DNA of 53,610 nt from assembly GCA_028066595.1 (NCBI GenBank), contig JALCBJ010000044.1, forward strand, positions 2,573-56,182. The letters are read 5' to 3'. The DNA comes from Thermoanaerobaculia bacterium. Lineage in GTDB: Bacteria > Acidobacteriota > Thermoanaerobaculia > Multivoradales > J023. Made by a program: the position numbers and the translations under genes. Of this stretch, positions 28,779 to 37,009 are shown in pieces (positions within the stretch are counted from its first letter, which is position 1; every line of letters begins with the position of its first letter). The notes under the pieces were generated by a model. That model had not been told where the DNA came from, searched no databases, and saw only the letters and a list, made by a program, of their open reading frames with translations.

Positions 28779-29954
28779 ATGTCGGTCGCACTGGATTGGC
28801 TGATCATCGGCGGCGGGATTCACGGCGTGCACATCGCCGCGCGTCTGCTCGGGGACGTAGGTGTCTCGCCCGACCGACTCCGCATCGTGGACCCAGGGGA
28901 CCGGCTGCTCGCTCGCTGGCGCACCTGCACCGCGACGACCGGGATGAGCCACCTGCGCTCTCCCGCGGTCCACCACCTCGACCTCGACCCGTGGTCGCTC
29001 GAGGACTTCGCCGACCAGTGGCGGAGCCGAGAGCGGGAGATCTTCGCACCTCCCTATAACCGGCCCGCCCTAGCGCTCTTCAACGAACATTGCGACAAGG
29101 TAGTGGAGACCTTCGGGCTCGCAGACCTCCACATCCAGGATCGGGCCACGAGGTGTGCGGTCGGCTGTGATGGTGTGAACGTTCAGCTCTCGACCGGGCG
29201 CGAGATCGCGGCGCAGAATCTCGTGCTGGCCATCGGCGCGAGCGAGCAGCCCGAGTGGCCAGACTGGGCGCCGCGGAATCACCCTCGCATACGCCATGTC
29301 TTCGAGCCGAAGTTCGACGGTTGGCCGTCGTCGAACGAGACGGTCGTGGTCATCGGCGGCGGTATCTCGGCGGGCCAGGTGGCGCTCCGCCTCCTGGACG
29401 AAGGTCATCTCGTCCATCTCGTCTCACGCCACGCCTTGCGTCAGCACCAGTTCGACAGTGATCCGGGCTGGCTCGGTCCGAAGTTCATGGAGAGCTTCAG
29501 CAGCGAACGGGACTTCGATCGTCGACGGACCCTGATCATCCAGGCGCGCCACAAGGGTTCTGTTCCCCCCGACGTTCGGCGTGCGCTCGGCCGAGCAATC
29601 GACGAGGGCCAGCTCCTCTGGCACGAGGACGAGGTCGAGAAGCTCGATGTCCGCCGCGATGGCCTCGTGGTGAGTCTCGCCACCCACGCAGAGCTGGAAG
29701 CGGAGCGCGTGCTGCTCGCGACCGGGTTCGCCTCACCCCGCCCCGGCGGACGGATGGTCGACTCGTTGGTCGCCTGGGCTTCGTTACCGTGTGCGCGCTG
29801 CGGATACCCCATCGTGGACTCCGCACTTCGCTGGCATCCGCGCGTCTACGTCTCGGGTCCTCTCGCCGAGCTCGAGTTGGGGCCTGCATCGCGGAACATC
29901 GCCGGAGCGAGACGGGCCGGCGACAGGTTGGTCGATGCAGCGTGGGCGTCATGA
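28779..29954 (+). CDS. FAD/NAD(P)-binding oxidoreductase
   Basis: 391 residues. FAD motif WLIIGGGIHGVHIA at the N-terminus and NAD(P) motif VVVIGGGISAGQVALRL near residue 185, as in FAD-NAD(P)-binding or N-hydroxylase-like proteins. TTGMSHLRSPAVHHLD resembles the flavin-contacting loop of lysine/ornithine monooxygenases. A CARCG knuckle (LPCARCGYPIVD) near residue 340 could hold a metal. It starts one base after the small membrane-protein gene. Reaction unknown. A role in metallophore hydroxylation was considered, but no siderophore synthetase is nearby. Confidence 0.75.
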   Translation: MSVALDWLIIGGGIHGVHIAARLLGDVGVSPDRLRIVDPGDRLLARWRTCTATTGMSHLRSPAVHHLDLDPWSLEDFADQWRSREREIFAPPYNRPALALFNEHCDKVVETFGLADLHIQDRATRCAVGCDGVNVQLSTGREIAAQNLVLAIGASEQPEWPDWAPRNHPRIRHVFEPKFDGWPSSNETVVVIGGGISAGQVALRLLDEGHLVHLVSRHALRQHQFDSDPGWLGPKFMESFSSERDFDRRRTLIIQARHKGSVPPDVRRALGRAIDEGQLLWHEDEVEKLDVRRDGLVVSLATHAELEAERVLLATGFASPRPGGRMVDSLVAWASLPCARCGYPIVDSALRWHPRVYVSGPLAELELGPASRNIAGARRAGDRLVDAAWAS

Positions 29955-30164
29955 CGACCATCGCTCAGGTTTCGGAAACGCTTGCCCTCGTCTCACTTTG
30001 GTGAAGGGGTCCATCGCGCGATTCTGGAAGCCAACGTGTCCAGGTTTTTTCTTCGCTCGCGTGGCCTTGACAGCCCCGTGGATCGAGAGGATACTCGCCG
30101 CCTGTTGGCGGTACCGGCCTATCTGGCTGCACCGGCCCGGCCCGTCCGTTAGCGGACACACCCT
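29955..30164. other. Gap between the FAD protein and the Cys/His peptide gene
   Basis: 210 bases without a convincing gene, terminator or operator palindrome. It does not contain the YGCAAGTnRCTTGCR box, so the downstream peptide and receptor genes probably read through from promoter A or have an unrecognised promoter. Confidence 0.4.
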
Positions 30165-30530
30165 ATGAGATTCCGAGCCACCGGAGCTTTCGCGCTCCAC
30201 GCCCTCCTAGCGCTGACCTTTCTGCTCGAAGCAGCAGGGCACGATGTGCTGTGCGCCTTCGAGGATCAGGCGCTCCGGTGTGTCGAGGATCAATGCGCCA
30301 GTACCGAGGTTCAGGCACCGTCGCTGGGGCCCGATATCGTTCCTGGTCACCCACATCAGGAGCATGAATGCCCGTGCTGCCTGCGGCACGGGGAGCGGAG
30401 CTCGCTCGGCCCGACGCCAACGAGCTGGCAGCCGCTCTGGGTCGCCCAGGGCTCGAGAGTCCCGGACAGCGGCCAGCCTACCCGGCAGCTCTCCGCGAGC
30501 CGTACGAGCCGCGGCCCCCCTGCAAGCTGA
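30165..30530 (+). CDS. Small secreted Cys/His-rich protein, possible periplasmic metal binder
   Basis: 121 residues. An N-terminal signal sequence (FALHALLALTFLLEAAG) is followed by HDVLCAFEDQ, LRCVEDQC and the cluster HPHQEHECPCCLRHG, giving six cysteines and five histidines within about 45 residues; the tail is Ser/Pro-rich and low-complexity. It resembles short DUF2946-like periplasmic proteins that sit next to TonB receptors, but I am not sure of the family. Its place directly before a His-rich receptor gene suggests it passes or buffers metal in the periplasm (inference). Confidence 0.6.
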   Translation: MRFRATGAFALHALLALTFLLEAAGHDVLCAFEDQALRCVEDQCASTEVQAPSLGPDIVPGHPHQEHECPCCLRHGERSSLGPTPTSWQPLWVAQGSRVPDSGQPTRQLSASRTSRGPPAS

Positions 30531-30650
30531 GTCCCTCGAGCCCTCGATAGAAGCGTCCACGGCCGGCCCGTCGAGGCCGGTGCTGCCCCTTTGCCTTCAA
30601 AGAACGCCACCGATGAGCTCCCACTCGAGCTCACGGGAAAGGACTCAGCT

Positions 30651-33146
30651 GTGTTTAAGATTCAATGCGCGGCTTTGCGAGCGGCTCGATCGCCCTCGCT
30701 GGCCGCCACCTTCGTAGTGCTTGTTTTCGTTGCCGCCCTATTCTTCCAACCCGGTGAGGTTCTGGCCACCCAGGAGACGGGCGGGATCCACGGTCAAGTC
30801 AAAACGAGCGACGGCCAGCCGGTGACCGACGCAGTACTGACCCTGGCCGGGCTGACCGCTCAGTTTCCAGTCGACGACGAAGGGCGATTCGAGATCGACT
30901 CGCTCGTCCCCGGTCCTCAGCTGATCAGCGTCTCGAGCACACGGCACCACGAGCAGGCCATCGAACGGGTCGAGGTGGTGGCCGGGGAGACCGTGGAGAT
31001 CGAGATCGTTCTGGCCAGTCGGATCCACGCCGAGGAGATCGTCGTCACCGCTCCGGGCGGCCCGGCTCTCGATCTCGACATCGTCGCGCCATTCAACGTG
31101 CTCGACGGACAGGAGCTCGCGTTCAGGGTTCAGCCGACGGTCGGTGAAACGCTCAGCAACGAGGTGGGTATTACTCAGACCTATTTCGCGCCCGGCGCCA
31201 GTCGGCCGCTCATCCGTGGCTTGGGCGCCGATCGGATCAAGATGATGGAGAACGGTCTCGACACTCTCGATGCCTCGAGTGCCAGCCCGGATCACGCCGT
31301 CTCCGCCGACCCGATGTCGGTCGAGAGGATCGAGGTGATCCGCGGCCCGGCGACCCTGCTGTACGGCAGTACCGCCATCGGCGGCGCGGTCAATCAACTC
31401 GATCGGCGGATCCCCGAGCTCAGGCCGACCTCGGAGTTCTTTGGCAGCGTCAACTTCCGCGGCGGCTCAGCTGCCGACGAACGTGCCGGGTCGGTCGATC
31501 TCAACGGAGGCAACGATCGCTTCGCCTGGCACCTGGACTATTCGGCCCTCGAAACAGACGACTACGACATTCCCGGTTTTGCGCGACTCGAAGGCGAAGG
31601 GCATGGCGACGAGCATGACGAGGAGCACGACGAGCACGGCGACGACGATCATGACGACGACGATCATGACGAGGACGAGCATGAAGAAGAGGAAAACCCG
31701 TTCGGCACGTTGCCCAATAGCGACATCCGCAGCGACAGCGGTGGGATTGGCGGCACCTACTTCTTCGGCGATAGTGGCTTCGTTGGCGTTTCGGTGAGCG
31801 GCTTCGACACCGAGTACGGCCTTCCTGGCGGGCATGGCCACCACGAGGAAGAGGGTGGGCACGACGACGAGCACGACGAAGACGAACACGGCGACGACGA
31901 ACACGACGAAGACGAGCACGGCGAAGACGAGCACGACGACGACGAGCACGACGAAGACGAGCATGGCGAGGAGGAGGGCGTCCGCATCGACATGGAACGG
32001 GTCCGCTACGACATCAGAGGTGCGGTCACCAAGCCTTTCGGCGCGTTCCAGAGTGCGACGTTCCGCTTCGGATACGTCGACTACGAGCACGTCGAAGGCG
32101 AGGGGGAAGGGGAAGGCACGGCCTTCTTCAACGACGCCTGGGAGGCGCGGGCCGAGTTCGTCCAGAAGCGCCGTGGCTCGCACAAGGGCTCCTTCGGGGT
32201 CCAGATTCGCAGTCGCGATTTCGAAGTCGTCGGTGAAGAGGCATTCGTCCCGCCGGCCAAGACGGAGAACCTGGGGATCTTCACATTCCAGGAGTTCGGA
32301 AGCGGCCCCTTGCGCTACCAGTTTGGAGCGCGCTATGAGACCCAAGAGACCAGTGTGCTCAGCGATACCCTCCGCGATCGAGACTTCGACGCGCTATCGG
32401 CCTCGTTCGGCATCGTCAGGTCGGTGTCGGACGGCTATTCGATCGGGGCCTCGTTGGCACGCTCCGTCAAGATGCCGACCAGCGAGGAACTGTATTCGGA
32501 CGGCCCGCACTTCGCGGTTTCCGCCTTCGAGGTCGGTGACCCCGGGCTCGACGAGGAGTCGGCCCTCGGCACTGAAATCTCGTTTCGCAAGACAGAGGGT
32601 CGGGTCACAGGCTCGATCAATCTGTTCTACAACGACTTCTCCGACTTCATCTTCCAAGCCTTCACGGGAGAGGAGGAGGACGGCCTTCCGGTCGTTCAGT
32701 ATTCCCAGGCCGACGCTGAGTTCTTGGGCGGCGAGGTCGACTTGAGCATCGTGCTCTTCGAGAGGCCGCACGCCTCGTGGAACCTCGATCTGTTTGGTGA
32801 CCTGGTGCGGGCCGAGTTCGACGACGGTGGGGATCTGCCGCGAATACCGTCCGCGCGATTCGGTGGTGGCATCCACTACCGCAGCGACCGCCTGCGGGGC
32901 GGTGCCGAAGTGTGGCGGGTGACAGAGCAGGACCGGGTCGCCGAGAACGAAACTCCCACCGACGCCTACACCATGCTCAACGCCAATATCAGTTATCGGT
33001 TTTTCTTCTCTAGCTACTACCTCGACCTGATATTGCGCGGCACCAACCTTACGGACGAAGAGGCGCGCATGCACACGTCGTTCGTCAAGGACAGCGTGCC
33101 GTTGCCCGGACGCAACATCAGTCTGATGGCGCGGCTGGGCTTCTGA
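30651..33146 (+). CDS. ZnuD-like TonB-dependent receptor with His/Asp/Glu-rich loops
   Basis: 831 residues from the GTG at 30651, chosen because GGGAAAGGA lies seven bases upstream and a hydrophobic signal follows; a TTG at 30591 would add 20 polar residues. Order: a carboxypeptidase-regulatory-like beta domain (GIHGQVKTSDGQPVTDAVLTL), a plug (IVVTAPG..., IEVIRGPATLLYGSTAIGGAVN), then a 22-strand barrel ending in ...SLMARLGF. Two inserts are almost pure His/Asp/Glu, about residues 318-348 (7 His) and 393-443 (11 His), predicted as extracellular loops. His-rich loops of this kind are known from the zinc receptor ZnuD. Expected role: zinc capture across the outer membrane. Confidence 0.88.
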   Translation: MFKIQCAALRAARSPSLAATFVVLVFVAALFFQPGEVLATQETGGIHGQVKTSDGQPVTDAVLTLAGLTAQFPVDDEGRFEIDSLVPGPQLISVSSTRHHEQAIERVEVVAGETVEIEIVLASRIHAEEIVVTAPGGPALDLDIVAPFNVLDGQELAFRVQPTVGETLSNEVGITQTYFAPGASRPLIRGLGADRIKMMENGLDTLDASSASPDHAVSADPMSVERIEVIRGPATLLYGSTAIGGAVNQLDRRIPELRPTSEFFGSVNFRGGSAADERAGSVDLNGGNDRFAWHLDYSALETDDYDIPGFARLEGEGHGDEHDEEHDEHGDDDHDDDDHDEDEHEEEENPFGTLPNSDIRSDSGGIGGTYFFGDSGFVGVSVSGFDTEYGLPGGHGHHEEEGGHDDEHDEDEHGDDEHDEDEHGEDEHDDDEHDEDEHGEEEGVRIDMERVRYDIRGAVTKPFGAFQSATFRFGYVDYEHVEGEGEGEGTAFFNDAWEARAEFVQKRRGSHKGSFGVQIRSRDFEVVGEEAFVPPAKTENLGIFTFQEFGSGPLRYQFGARYETQETSVLSDTLRDRDFDALSASFGIVRSVSDGYSIGASLARSVKMPTSEELYSDGPHFAVSAFEVGDPGLDEESALGTEISFRKTEGRVTGSINLFYNDFSDFIFQAFTGEEEDGLPVVQYSQADAEFLGGEVDLSIVLFERPHASWNLDLFGDLVRAEFDDGGDLPRIPSARFGGGIHYRSDRLRGGAEVWRVTEQDRVAENETPTDAYTMLNANISYRFFFSSYYLDLILRGTNLTDEEARMHTSFVKDSVPLPGRNISLMARLGF
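31603..31977 (+). repeat. Two low-complexity GAC/GAG/CAC tracts in the receptor gene
   Basis: Tracts at about 31603-31690 and 31829-31977 consist of repeated GACGAGCAC-type triplets coding for DEH runs. They are the source of the His-rich loops and, read on other frames or the other strand, of spurious Ser/Val-rich open frames. Such tracts are prone to in-frame slippage, which could tune loop length. Confidence 0.8.
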
Positions 33147-33197
33147 AGGAAGCACCGCGCATAGATCTAGGCTAGTCGATCCTCGGTGACCGACTTC

Positions 33198-33238
33198 ACG
33201 CCGGCATCGCTGCTCGTCTGCGAGCGATGCCGGCGTGG
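33198..33238 (+). terminator. Strong stem-loop after the TonB receptor gene
   Basis: A perfect 15-bp inverted repeat: CACGCCGGCATCGCT (33198-33212) pairs with 33224-33238 around an 11-base loop. It lies 52 bases past the receptor stop and 70 bases before promoter B. There is no T-run, so it may be Rho-assisted or serve to stabilise mRNA, but its position fits the end of unit A. Confidence 0.65.
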
Positions 33239-33307
33239 AGCGTCGCGCTCCCCGTTGTCCTGCTCAGGCGCCGAGTCAGTCGATGAGTAAGGTCTAGGCC
33301 AAACGAC

Positions 33308-33355
33308 TTGCACCTGCAGGTCGTTTGCGTTTAAGGTTCCTGCAATTCGCTTGCA
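33308..33355 (+). promoter_or_regulatory. Promoter B with tandem Fur/Zur-like operators
   Basis: -35 TTGCAC (33308-33313) and -10 TTTAAG (33330-33335), 16-bp spacer. Box 1 TGCAGGTCGTTTGCG (33315-33329) fills the spacer; box 2 TGCAATTCGCTTGCA (33341-33355) covers the predicted start. Box starts are 26 bp apart, as in promoter A. The DsrE-like gene begins 39 bases after box 2. Confidence 0.78.
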
Positions 33356-33393
33356 GGAGTGTTGAGCTCTCATGACTCGGAAGGAGAAATCAC

Positions 33394-33771
33394 ATGAAGG
33401 TCGCGTACGTCTTTCGGTCGAATATGGCTTCCACGTTTCAGCTGGCAACGATGATCCTGCCGCAACTCGAAGGGGGCTTTCACGGCGCCCAGGTCGTTGG
33501 GATGTTCTTCTTTGATGACAACACCTATTGCTTGCGCTCGGGAGATCCGGTGGGAGAGCGCTTGGCGAAGGTCGCACGTGAGCAAGGAGTCCTGCTGATG
33601 ATGTGCGACCAGTGCGCCGTCCGGCGTAACTTGGCCGAAGGCACTCTCGAGCAGTGCGGTACAGGTGAAGTGACGGCCAAGGGGACTGTCGATGGGGTGA
33701 CTGCGGGCTGCTTCCCGCAGCTTTTCGAGGCCTTGGGCGGCGATCCGCCTGACCAGGTCATCACCCTCTAG
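33394..33771 (+). CDS. DsrE-family protein (SaoD-like)
   Basis: 125 residues with a strong GGAAGGAG ribosome-binding site. The alpha/beta DsrE/F-like fold is indicated by MKVAYVFRSNMASTF at the start, VVGMFFFDDNTYCLRSGDP in the middle and DQVITL at the end. Cysteines: NTYC, MMCDQC, EQCGTG and GCFPQ, more than DsrE proteins usually have. From memory it looks like the DsrE-related group called SaoD, which I cannot verify here. DsrE proteins carry sulfur or act in thiol relay; the CDQC pair could also bind a metal. It is the only gene clearly attached to promoter B. Confidence 0.75.
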   Translation: MKVAYVFRSNMASTFQLATMILPQLEGGFHGAQVVGMFFFDDNTYCLRSGDPVGERLAKVAREQGVLLMMCDQCAVRRNLAEGTLEQCGTGEVTAKGTVDGVTAGCFPQLFEALGGDPPDQVITL

Positions 33772-33792
33772 CAGCCCGTGATCCGCCTGGCA

Positions 33793-33807
33793 TCTCACAT
33801 GGTGAGA
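33793..33807. promoter_or_regulatory. 15-bp palindrome TCTCACATGGTGAGA
   Basis: A perfect 6-3-6 inverted repeat between the DsrE-like and methyltransferase genes, with the same size as the Fur-like boxes but a different sequence. It could be an operator for another regulator, or a weak hairpin ending unit B. No flanking promoter hexamers are obvious. Confidence 0.35.
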
Positions 33808-33882
33808 GGGAACCGGTGGCGCGGGTCGCTCATCGCTGTTGCTGGATGAGTGAGTGATGCCTCTCGAAAAGAGGAGCGGCTG

Positions 33883-34638
33883 ATGAAGAGAGACAATTCG
33901 ACCACCCAAAGGCTCTTCGAGCAATCCGGCATCGCGGAGGGTATGAGCGTGCTCGAGCTGGGATGTGGACCCGGTGAGGTCACCGAGTTGCTCTCCGAGA
34001 TTGTCGGTCCTTCCGGTAGCGTCTTGGGGGTCGATCGTAGTGAGGAGGTGCTCTCTTCTGCCCGCGAGAGGCTTGAACGAATTGGGGCCGAGAACGTTCG
34101 CCTGATTTGCGCAGATCTGGAGGGTGCGCCGGACTATCTAAATGATCTCGAGTATTCCTCGTTCGATGTAGTGACCGGGCGTCGCGTCCTGATGTACCTG
34201 ACTCATCCGGGACATGTGATTGCCGGTCTGCTGCCATGGTTGCGACAGGGAGGGTTAGTTGTCTTCGAAGAGGCGGACACCACCATCTGTCCAGGCCGAG
34301 TAGTCGCGATGCCTGCACACGACAAAGCGGTCGCATGGCTTCACAGAATGCTCGAAGAAGAAGGCGTGAATCGGTCCATGGGGTTCCATCTACCTGCGAC
34401 GTTGAGCACTGCAGGGCTTCAGTTCGAACGGATCTGGGCAGAGGCGGTGATAGAAGGTCAGGGTGACCAGTACTCACTCGGTGAGCTATTGCAGTTGCTA
34501 TCTCCTCGCTTGGAGTCTGCGGGCGTCGCGACGACATCGGAGGTAGAGACTCTGGCTGCTCAGATCGACATCGAGAGCGACCCATCGAACATCTTCGTGA
34601 GCGGAATGCGCTTCTGTGCTCGAGCAAGAAAGCTCTAG
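33883..34638 (+). CDS. Class I SAM-dependent methyltransferase
   Basis: 251 residues. Motif I VLELGCGPGEVTEL, acidic motif II VLGVDRSEEVL and motif III-like ADLEGAPDYLNDL...FDVVTGRRVLMYL define a UbiE/Methyltransf_11-type enzyme. The ATG at 33883 follows GAGGAG with a good spacing; the open frame extends upstream to 33850 without better starts. Base composition is lower in GC than the next genes. Its substrate is unknown. It lies 111 bases after the DsrE-like gene and could be read from promoter B or independently. Confidence 0.8.
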   Translation: MKRDNSTTQRLFEQSGIAEGMSVLELGCGPGEVTELLSEIVGPSGSVLGVDRSEEVLSSARERLERIGAENVRLICADLEGAPDYLNDLEYSSFDVVTGRRVLMYLTHPGHVIAGLLPWLRQGGLVVFEEADTTICPGRVVAMPAHDKAVAWLHRMLEEEGVNRSMGFHLPATLSTAGLQFERIWAEAVIEGQGDQYSLGELLQLLSPRLESAGVATTSEVETLAAQIDIESDPSNIFVSGMRFCARARKL

Positions 34639-34682
34639 AAACCAAGCCGAGCTCGATCGGGACCTCTCCACGGAGAAGAGAG

Positions 34683-35246
34683 TTGTCTGAAACTATGACT
34701 GAAACGCTGATCGTCGGAATCGTCACCGTATCCGACCGGGCCAGCCGGGGCGAATACGAAGATCGCGGCGGCCCGGCGATCCGCGAATACCTGGAAGCTG
34801 TGATGGCCACGCCATGGTCCGCGCAGCCTCGCGTGGTTGCCGACGAACGACCTCAGATCGAAACGACCCTCTGCGAGCTGGCCGATGAAGCCGCCGCAGG
34901 GCTTGTGCTCACTACGGGCGGTACCGGGCCGGCCCCACGCGACGTAACGCCGGAGGCGACGCTGGCCGTTGCCGATCGGGAGATGCCTGGCTTTGGAGAG
35001 CAAATGCGCCAGGTCTCGCTTCGCGCGGTTCCGACGGCGATCCTCTCTCGACAGACCGCGGCGATCCGCGGCAGGACGCTGATCGTCAACCTGCCGGGAC
35101 AGCCGAAGGCGATCGCCGAGTGCCTCGATGCCGTATTCCCGGCAATTCCCTACTGCATCGAGTTGATCGGCGGAGCGTGGATCGACACGAAGCCGGAACG
35201 CCTCGCCGCTTTCCGTCCGAAGAGCGCGCGTCGGAATCCGACATGA
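34683..35246 (+). CDS. mog: Molybdopterin adenylyltransferase (MogA/MoaB family)
   Basis: 187 residues. VGIVTVSDRASRGEYEDRGGPAI, LVLTTGGTGPAPRDVTPEAT and LIVNLPGQPKAI are the nucleotide- and molybdopterin-binding signatures of MogA/MoaB, which adenylates molybdopterin before molybdenum insertion. GGAGAAGAG lies close before a TTG at 34683, which I take as start; an ATG four codons later is an alternative. It overlaps lgt by ATGA. Other Moco genes are absent from the window. Confidence 0.88.
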   Translation: MSETMTETLIVGIVTVSDRASRGEYEDRGGPAIREYLEAVMATPWSAQPRVVADERPQIETTLCELADEAAAGLVLTTGGTGPAPRDVTPEATLAVADREMPGFGEQMRQVSLRAVPTAILSRQTAAIRGRTLIVNLPGQPKAIAECLDAVFPAIPYCIELIGGAWIDTKPERLAAFRPKSARRNPT

Positions 35247-36067
35247 CGCCGCTGATCGCCGCATTCCATTGGAACCACGACGGGCTGTTGCTCGACCTCG
35301 GGTTCTACGCCGTCCGTTGGTACGGCTTGATGTGGCTCGGCGGCTTCCTGATCGGCTTGCGGATGTTTCACGGTTTTTGTCGACGAGAAGAGCGCCCGAT
35401 CGACCAGCTCGACGGCCTGTTCCTGGCCACGCTGGCCGGCGCGATGATCGGCGCGCGTCTGGGGCATGTACTGTTTTACCGTCTGGACTACTTTCTCCGG
35501 CATCCGCTGGAGATCTTTCTGATCTGGCATGGGGGCCTGGCCAGCCACGGCGGGATGATCGGGATTCTCGTAGCGGTCTGGCTCTGGTCACGCCGACGGC
35601 CGGAGTTCGGCTACCTGTGGACGCTCGACCGCATCGCGGTCCCGACGGCGCTGGCCGGCGCGATGATCCGCATCGGCAATTTCTTCAACTCCGAGATTCT
35701 CGGGCGCGCCAGCGATTCGCCGTGGGCCGTCGTCTTCGAAAGAGCCCCGGTGCCACAGGTGCCGCGCCATCCAGTGATGCTCTACGAGGCTACGGCTTAT
35801 CTGTTGAGCTTCCTGGCCCTACGACTGGCCTACCGCCGGTGGACGCCGAGCGAGCGGCCAGGTCGGCTGCTCGGCCTGTTCCTGATCCTCGTCTTCAGCG
35901 CGCGATTCGCCGCCGAGCCGTTCAAGCTGCGGCAGGCAGCATTCGCCCAAGATTGGCCGCTGTCGGTCGGTCAGTGTTTGAGCATCGTTCCCGTAGTGGT
36001 CGGCTTGGCCTTGCTGTTCCGTCCTGCACCCGACCTGCAAGAGCGCAACCGTGCACCGGCATGCTGA
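35243..36067 (+). CDS. lgt: Prolipoprotein diacylglyceryl transferase
   Basis: 274 residues with about seven TM helices. YGLMWLGGFLIGL, WHGGLASHGGMIG, RIGNFFNSEILGR (the Lgt signature region) and HPVMLYEA are all present. It moves diacylglycerol from phosphatidylglycerol to the lipobox cysteine of prelipoproteins at the inner membrane, for example those of the S9 peptidase and the DUF3299 protein encoded in this window. The start overlaps the end of the mog gene (ATGA). Confidence 0.93.
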   Translation: MTPLIAAFHWNHDGLLLDLGFYAVRWYGLMWLGGFLIGLRMFHGFCRREERPIDQLDGLFLATLAGAMIGARLGHVLFYRLDYFLRHPLEIFLIWHGGLASHGGMIGILVAVWLWSRRRPEFGYLWTLDRIAVPTALAGAMIRIGNFFNSEILGRASDSPWAVVFERAPVPQVPRHPVMLYEATAYLLSFLALRLAYRRWTPSERPGRLLGLFLILVFSARFAAEPFKLRQAAFAQDWPLSVGQCLSIVPVVVGLALLFRPAPDLQERNRAPAC

Positions 36068-36099
36068 TACCGATTCACGATAGAACTCGGAGCTGAACC

Positions 36100-36312
36100 A
36101 TGATTCCCGACACGTATGAGCAATGGCGGCACTACATCACCATAACGTGCGGTATTCCCCTGACGGATGCTTATATCGAGGAGCGGCTGCGCGCCCTGCG
36201 AAGCCCACGCGACGCCATGACCGCACGTTTCCGCGAGTTGTACGGCCAGCGCCAGCTCGACCGGACAATCCGTTGGTTTGAGCAGGCGAAGGCGGAGGGA
36301 GGGCCCGAATGA
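36100..36312 (+). CDS. Small hypothetical protein
   Basis: 70 residues, MIPDTYEQWRHYITITCGIPLTDAYIEERLRALRS..., helical and mildly acidic, no signal peptide. It starts 32 bases after lgt and overlaps the next gene by ATGA, which supports a real two-gene unit. I do not recognise the family. Confidence 0.65.
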   Translation: MIPDTYEQWRHYITITCGIPLTDAYIEERLRALRSPRDAMTARFRELYGQRQLDRTIRWFEQAKAEGGPE

Positions 36313-36731
36313 AGATCCGCACATCCCGCCGTTGGTCCGGCGACAGTCCACCTCTTGGGCCCACGCCCGCCCGTGCCATCGAAGATGCAAAAGGCGAGCA
36401 ACAACGTGTTCTCAAACGGTTGCGAGGACTCATCGAGTCGCATCAGGAATCTGCCGTACGCATGAAGGTGGCTCTCGAAGTGGAGGATGTCCTGATCGTG
36501 ATCGACGCCTTGGTAGCGGAGGCGGAACAGAGCGATCCGCTGCACCTCCTGAAATGCCCGGATGAGGTTCGGGAGTACGCGCGCTTCAGCCTGTACGATG
36601 AGATGCTGGGGGAGCCGAGCAATGTGTTCCTCGCAACGCCCGTGAGTGCCGATACGACACGCTACGAGGCGATGCCTCGGGCGTTTTGGCTCGACTGCCT
36701 TCGCGCCCTGCGCAGGGAGTGGGAAGCCTAG
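36309..36731 (+). CDS. Hypothetical protein with a decayed paralogue at 52.2 kb
   Basis: 140 residues, mainly helical, soluble, with VRMKVALEVEDVLIVIDALVAEAEQSD and EVREYARFSLYDEMLGEPS segments. It overlaps the preceding gene by four bases. From about codon 30 to its end it is clearly homologous at DNA level to 52236-52600, in the same orientation, where the copy is broken by a stop and a frameshift. The selective decay of the other copy suggests this one is functional. Family not recognised. Confidence 0.7.
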   Translation: MKIRTSRRWSGDSPPLGPTPARAIEDAKGEQQRVLKRLRGLIESHQESAVRMKVALEVEDVLIVIDALVAEAEQSDPLHLLKCPDEVREYARFSLYDEMLGEPSNVFLATPVSADTTRYEAMPRAFWLDCLRALRREWEA

Positions 36732-37009
36732 CCGCGCGACCTCCACGGGGCATTTACTGCTGAGCTGGGCCGTCGCCTTCGGGATCGATGTAGCTCAGGA
36801 TCCGTCCGCCGACATCGGCTCGGTGAGCCGCTCCGGTAGGCACGCGACGCGGCTTGGCCGTCGCGAACGGTGTGCGGATGACGATGGCCGCTGTCGTCTC
36901 CTGCCCTGGCGAGCGCGTCGGGATCGATGCCGGCCGCGCGGCTGACCACGGGCGGACCTTGATCTCTGGCTTGAGTCAGTCGACGGAGAAGGGTAGCCAG
37001 ACGAACGGC
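36732..37009. other. Gap upstream of promoter C
   Basis: About 280 bases. The first 25-30 continue the homology with the 52.6-kb region. A frame on the plus strand (from 36854) gives MAVANGVRMTMAAVVSC..., which could be a relic, but it lacks a ribosome-binding site and runs through the promoter. I see no other gene. Confidence 0.4.

Noticed and set aside
27432..29954. Metallophore biosynthesis cluster
   Set aside because: Two FAD proteins and methyltransferases are suggestive, but no NRPS, NIS synthetase or nicotianamine synthase-like gene is in the window.
31467..32345. Minus-strand frames rich in Val/Leu or Ser/Cys over the TonB receptor gene
   Set aside because: They are the reverse translation of the DEH-coding tracts and carry no start signals or family similarity.
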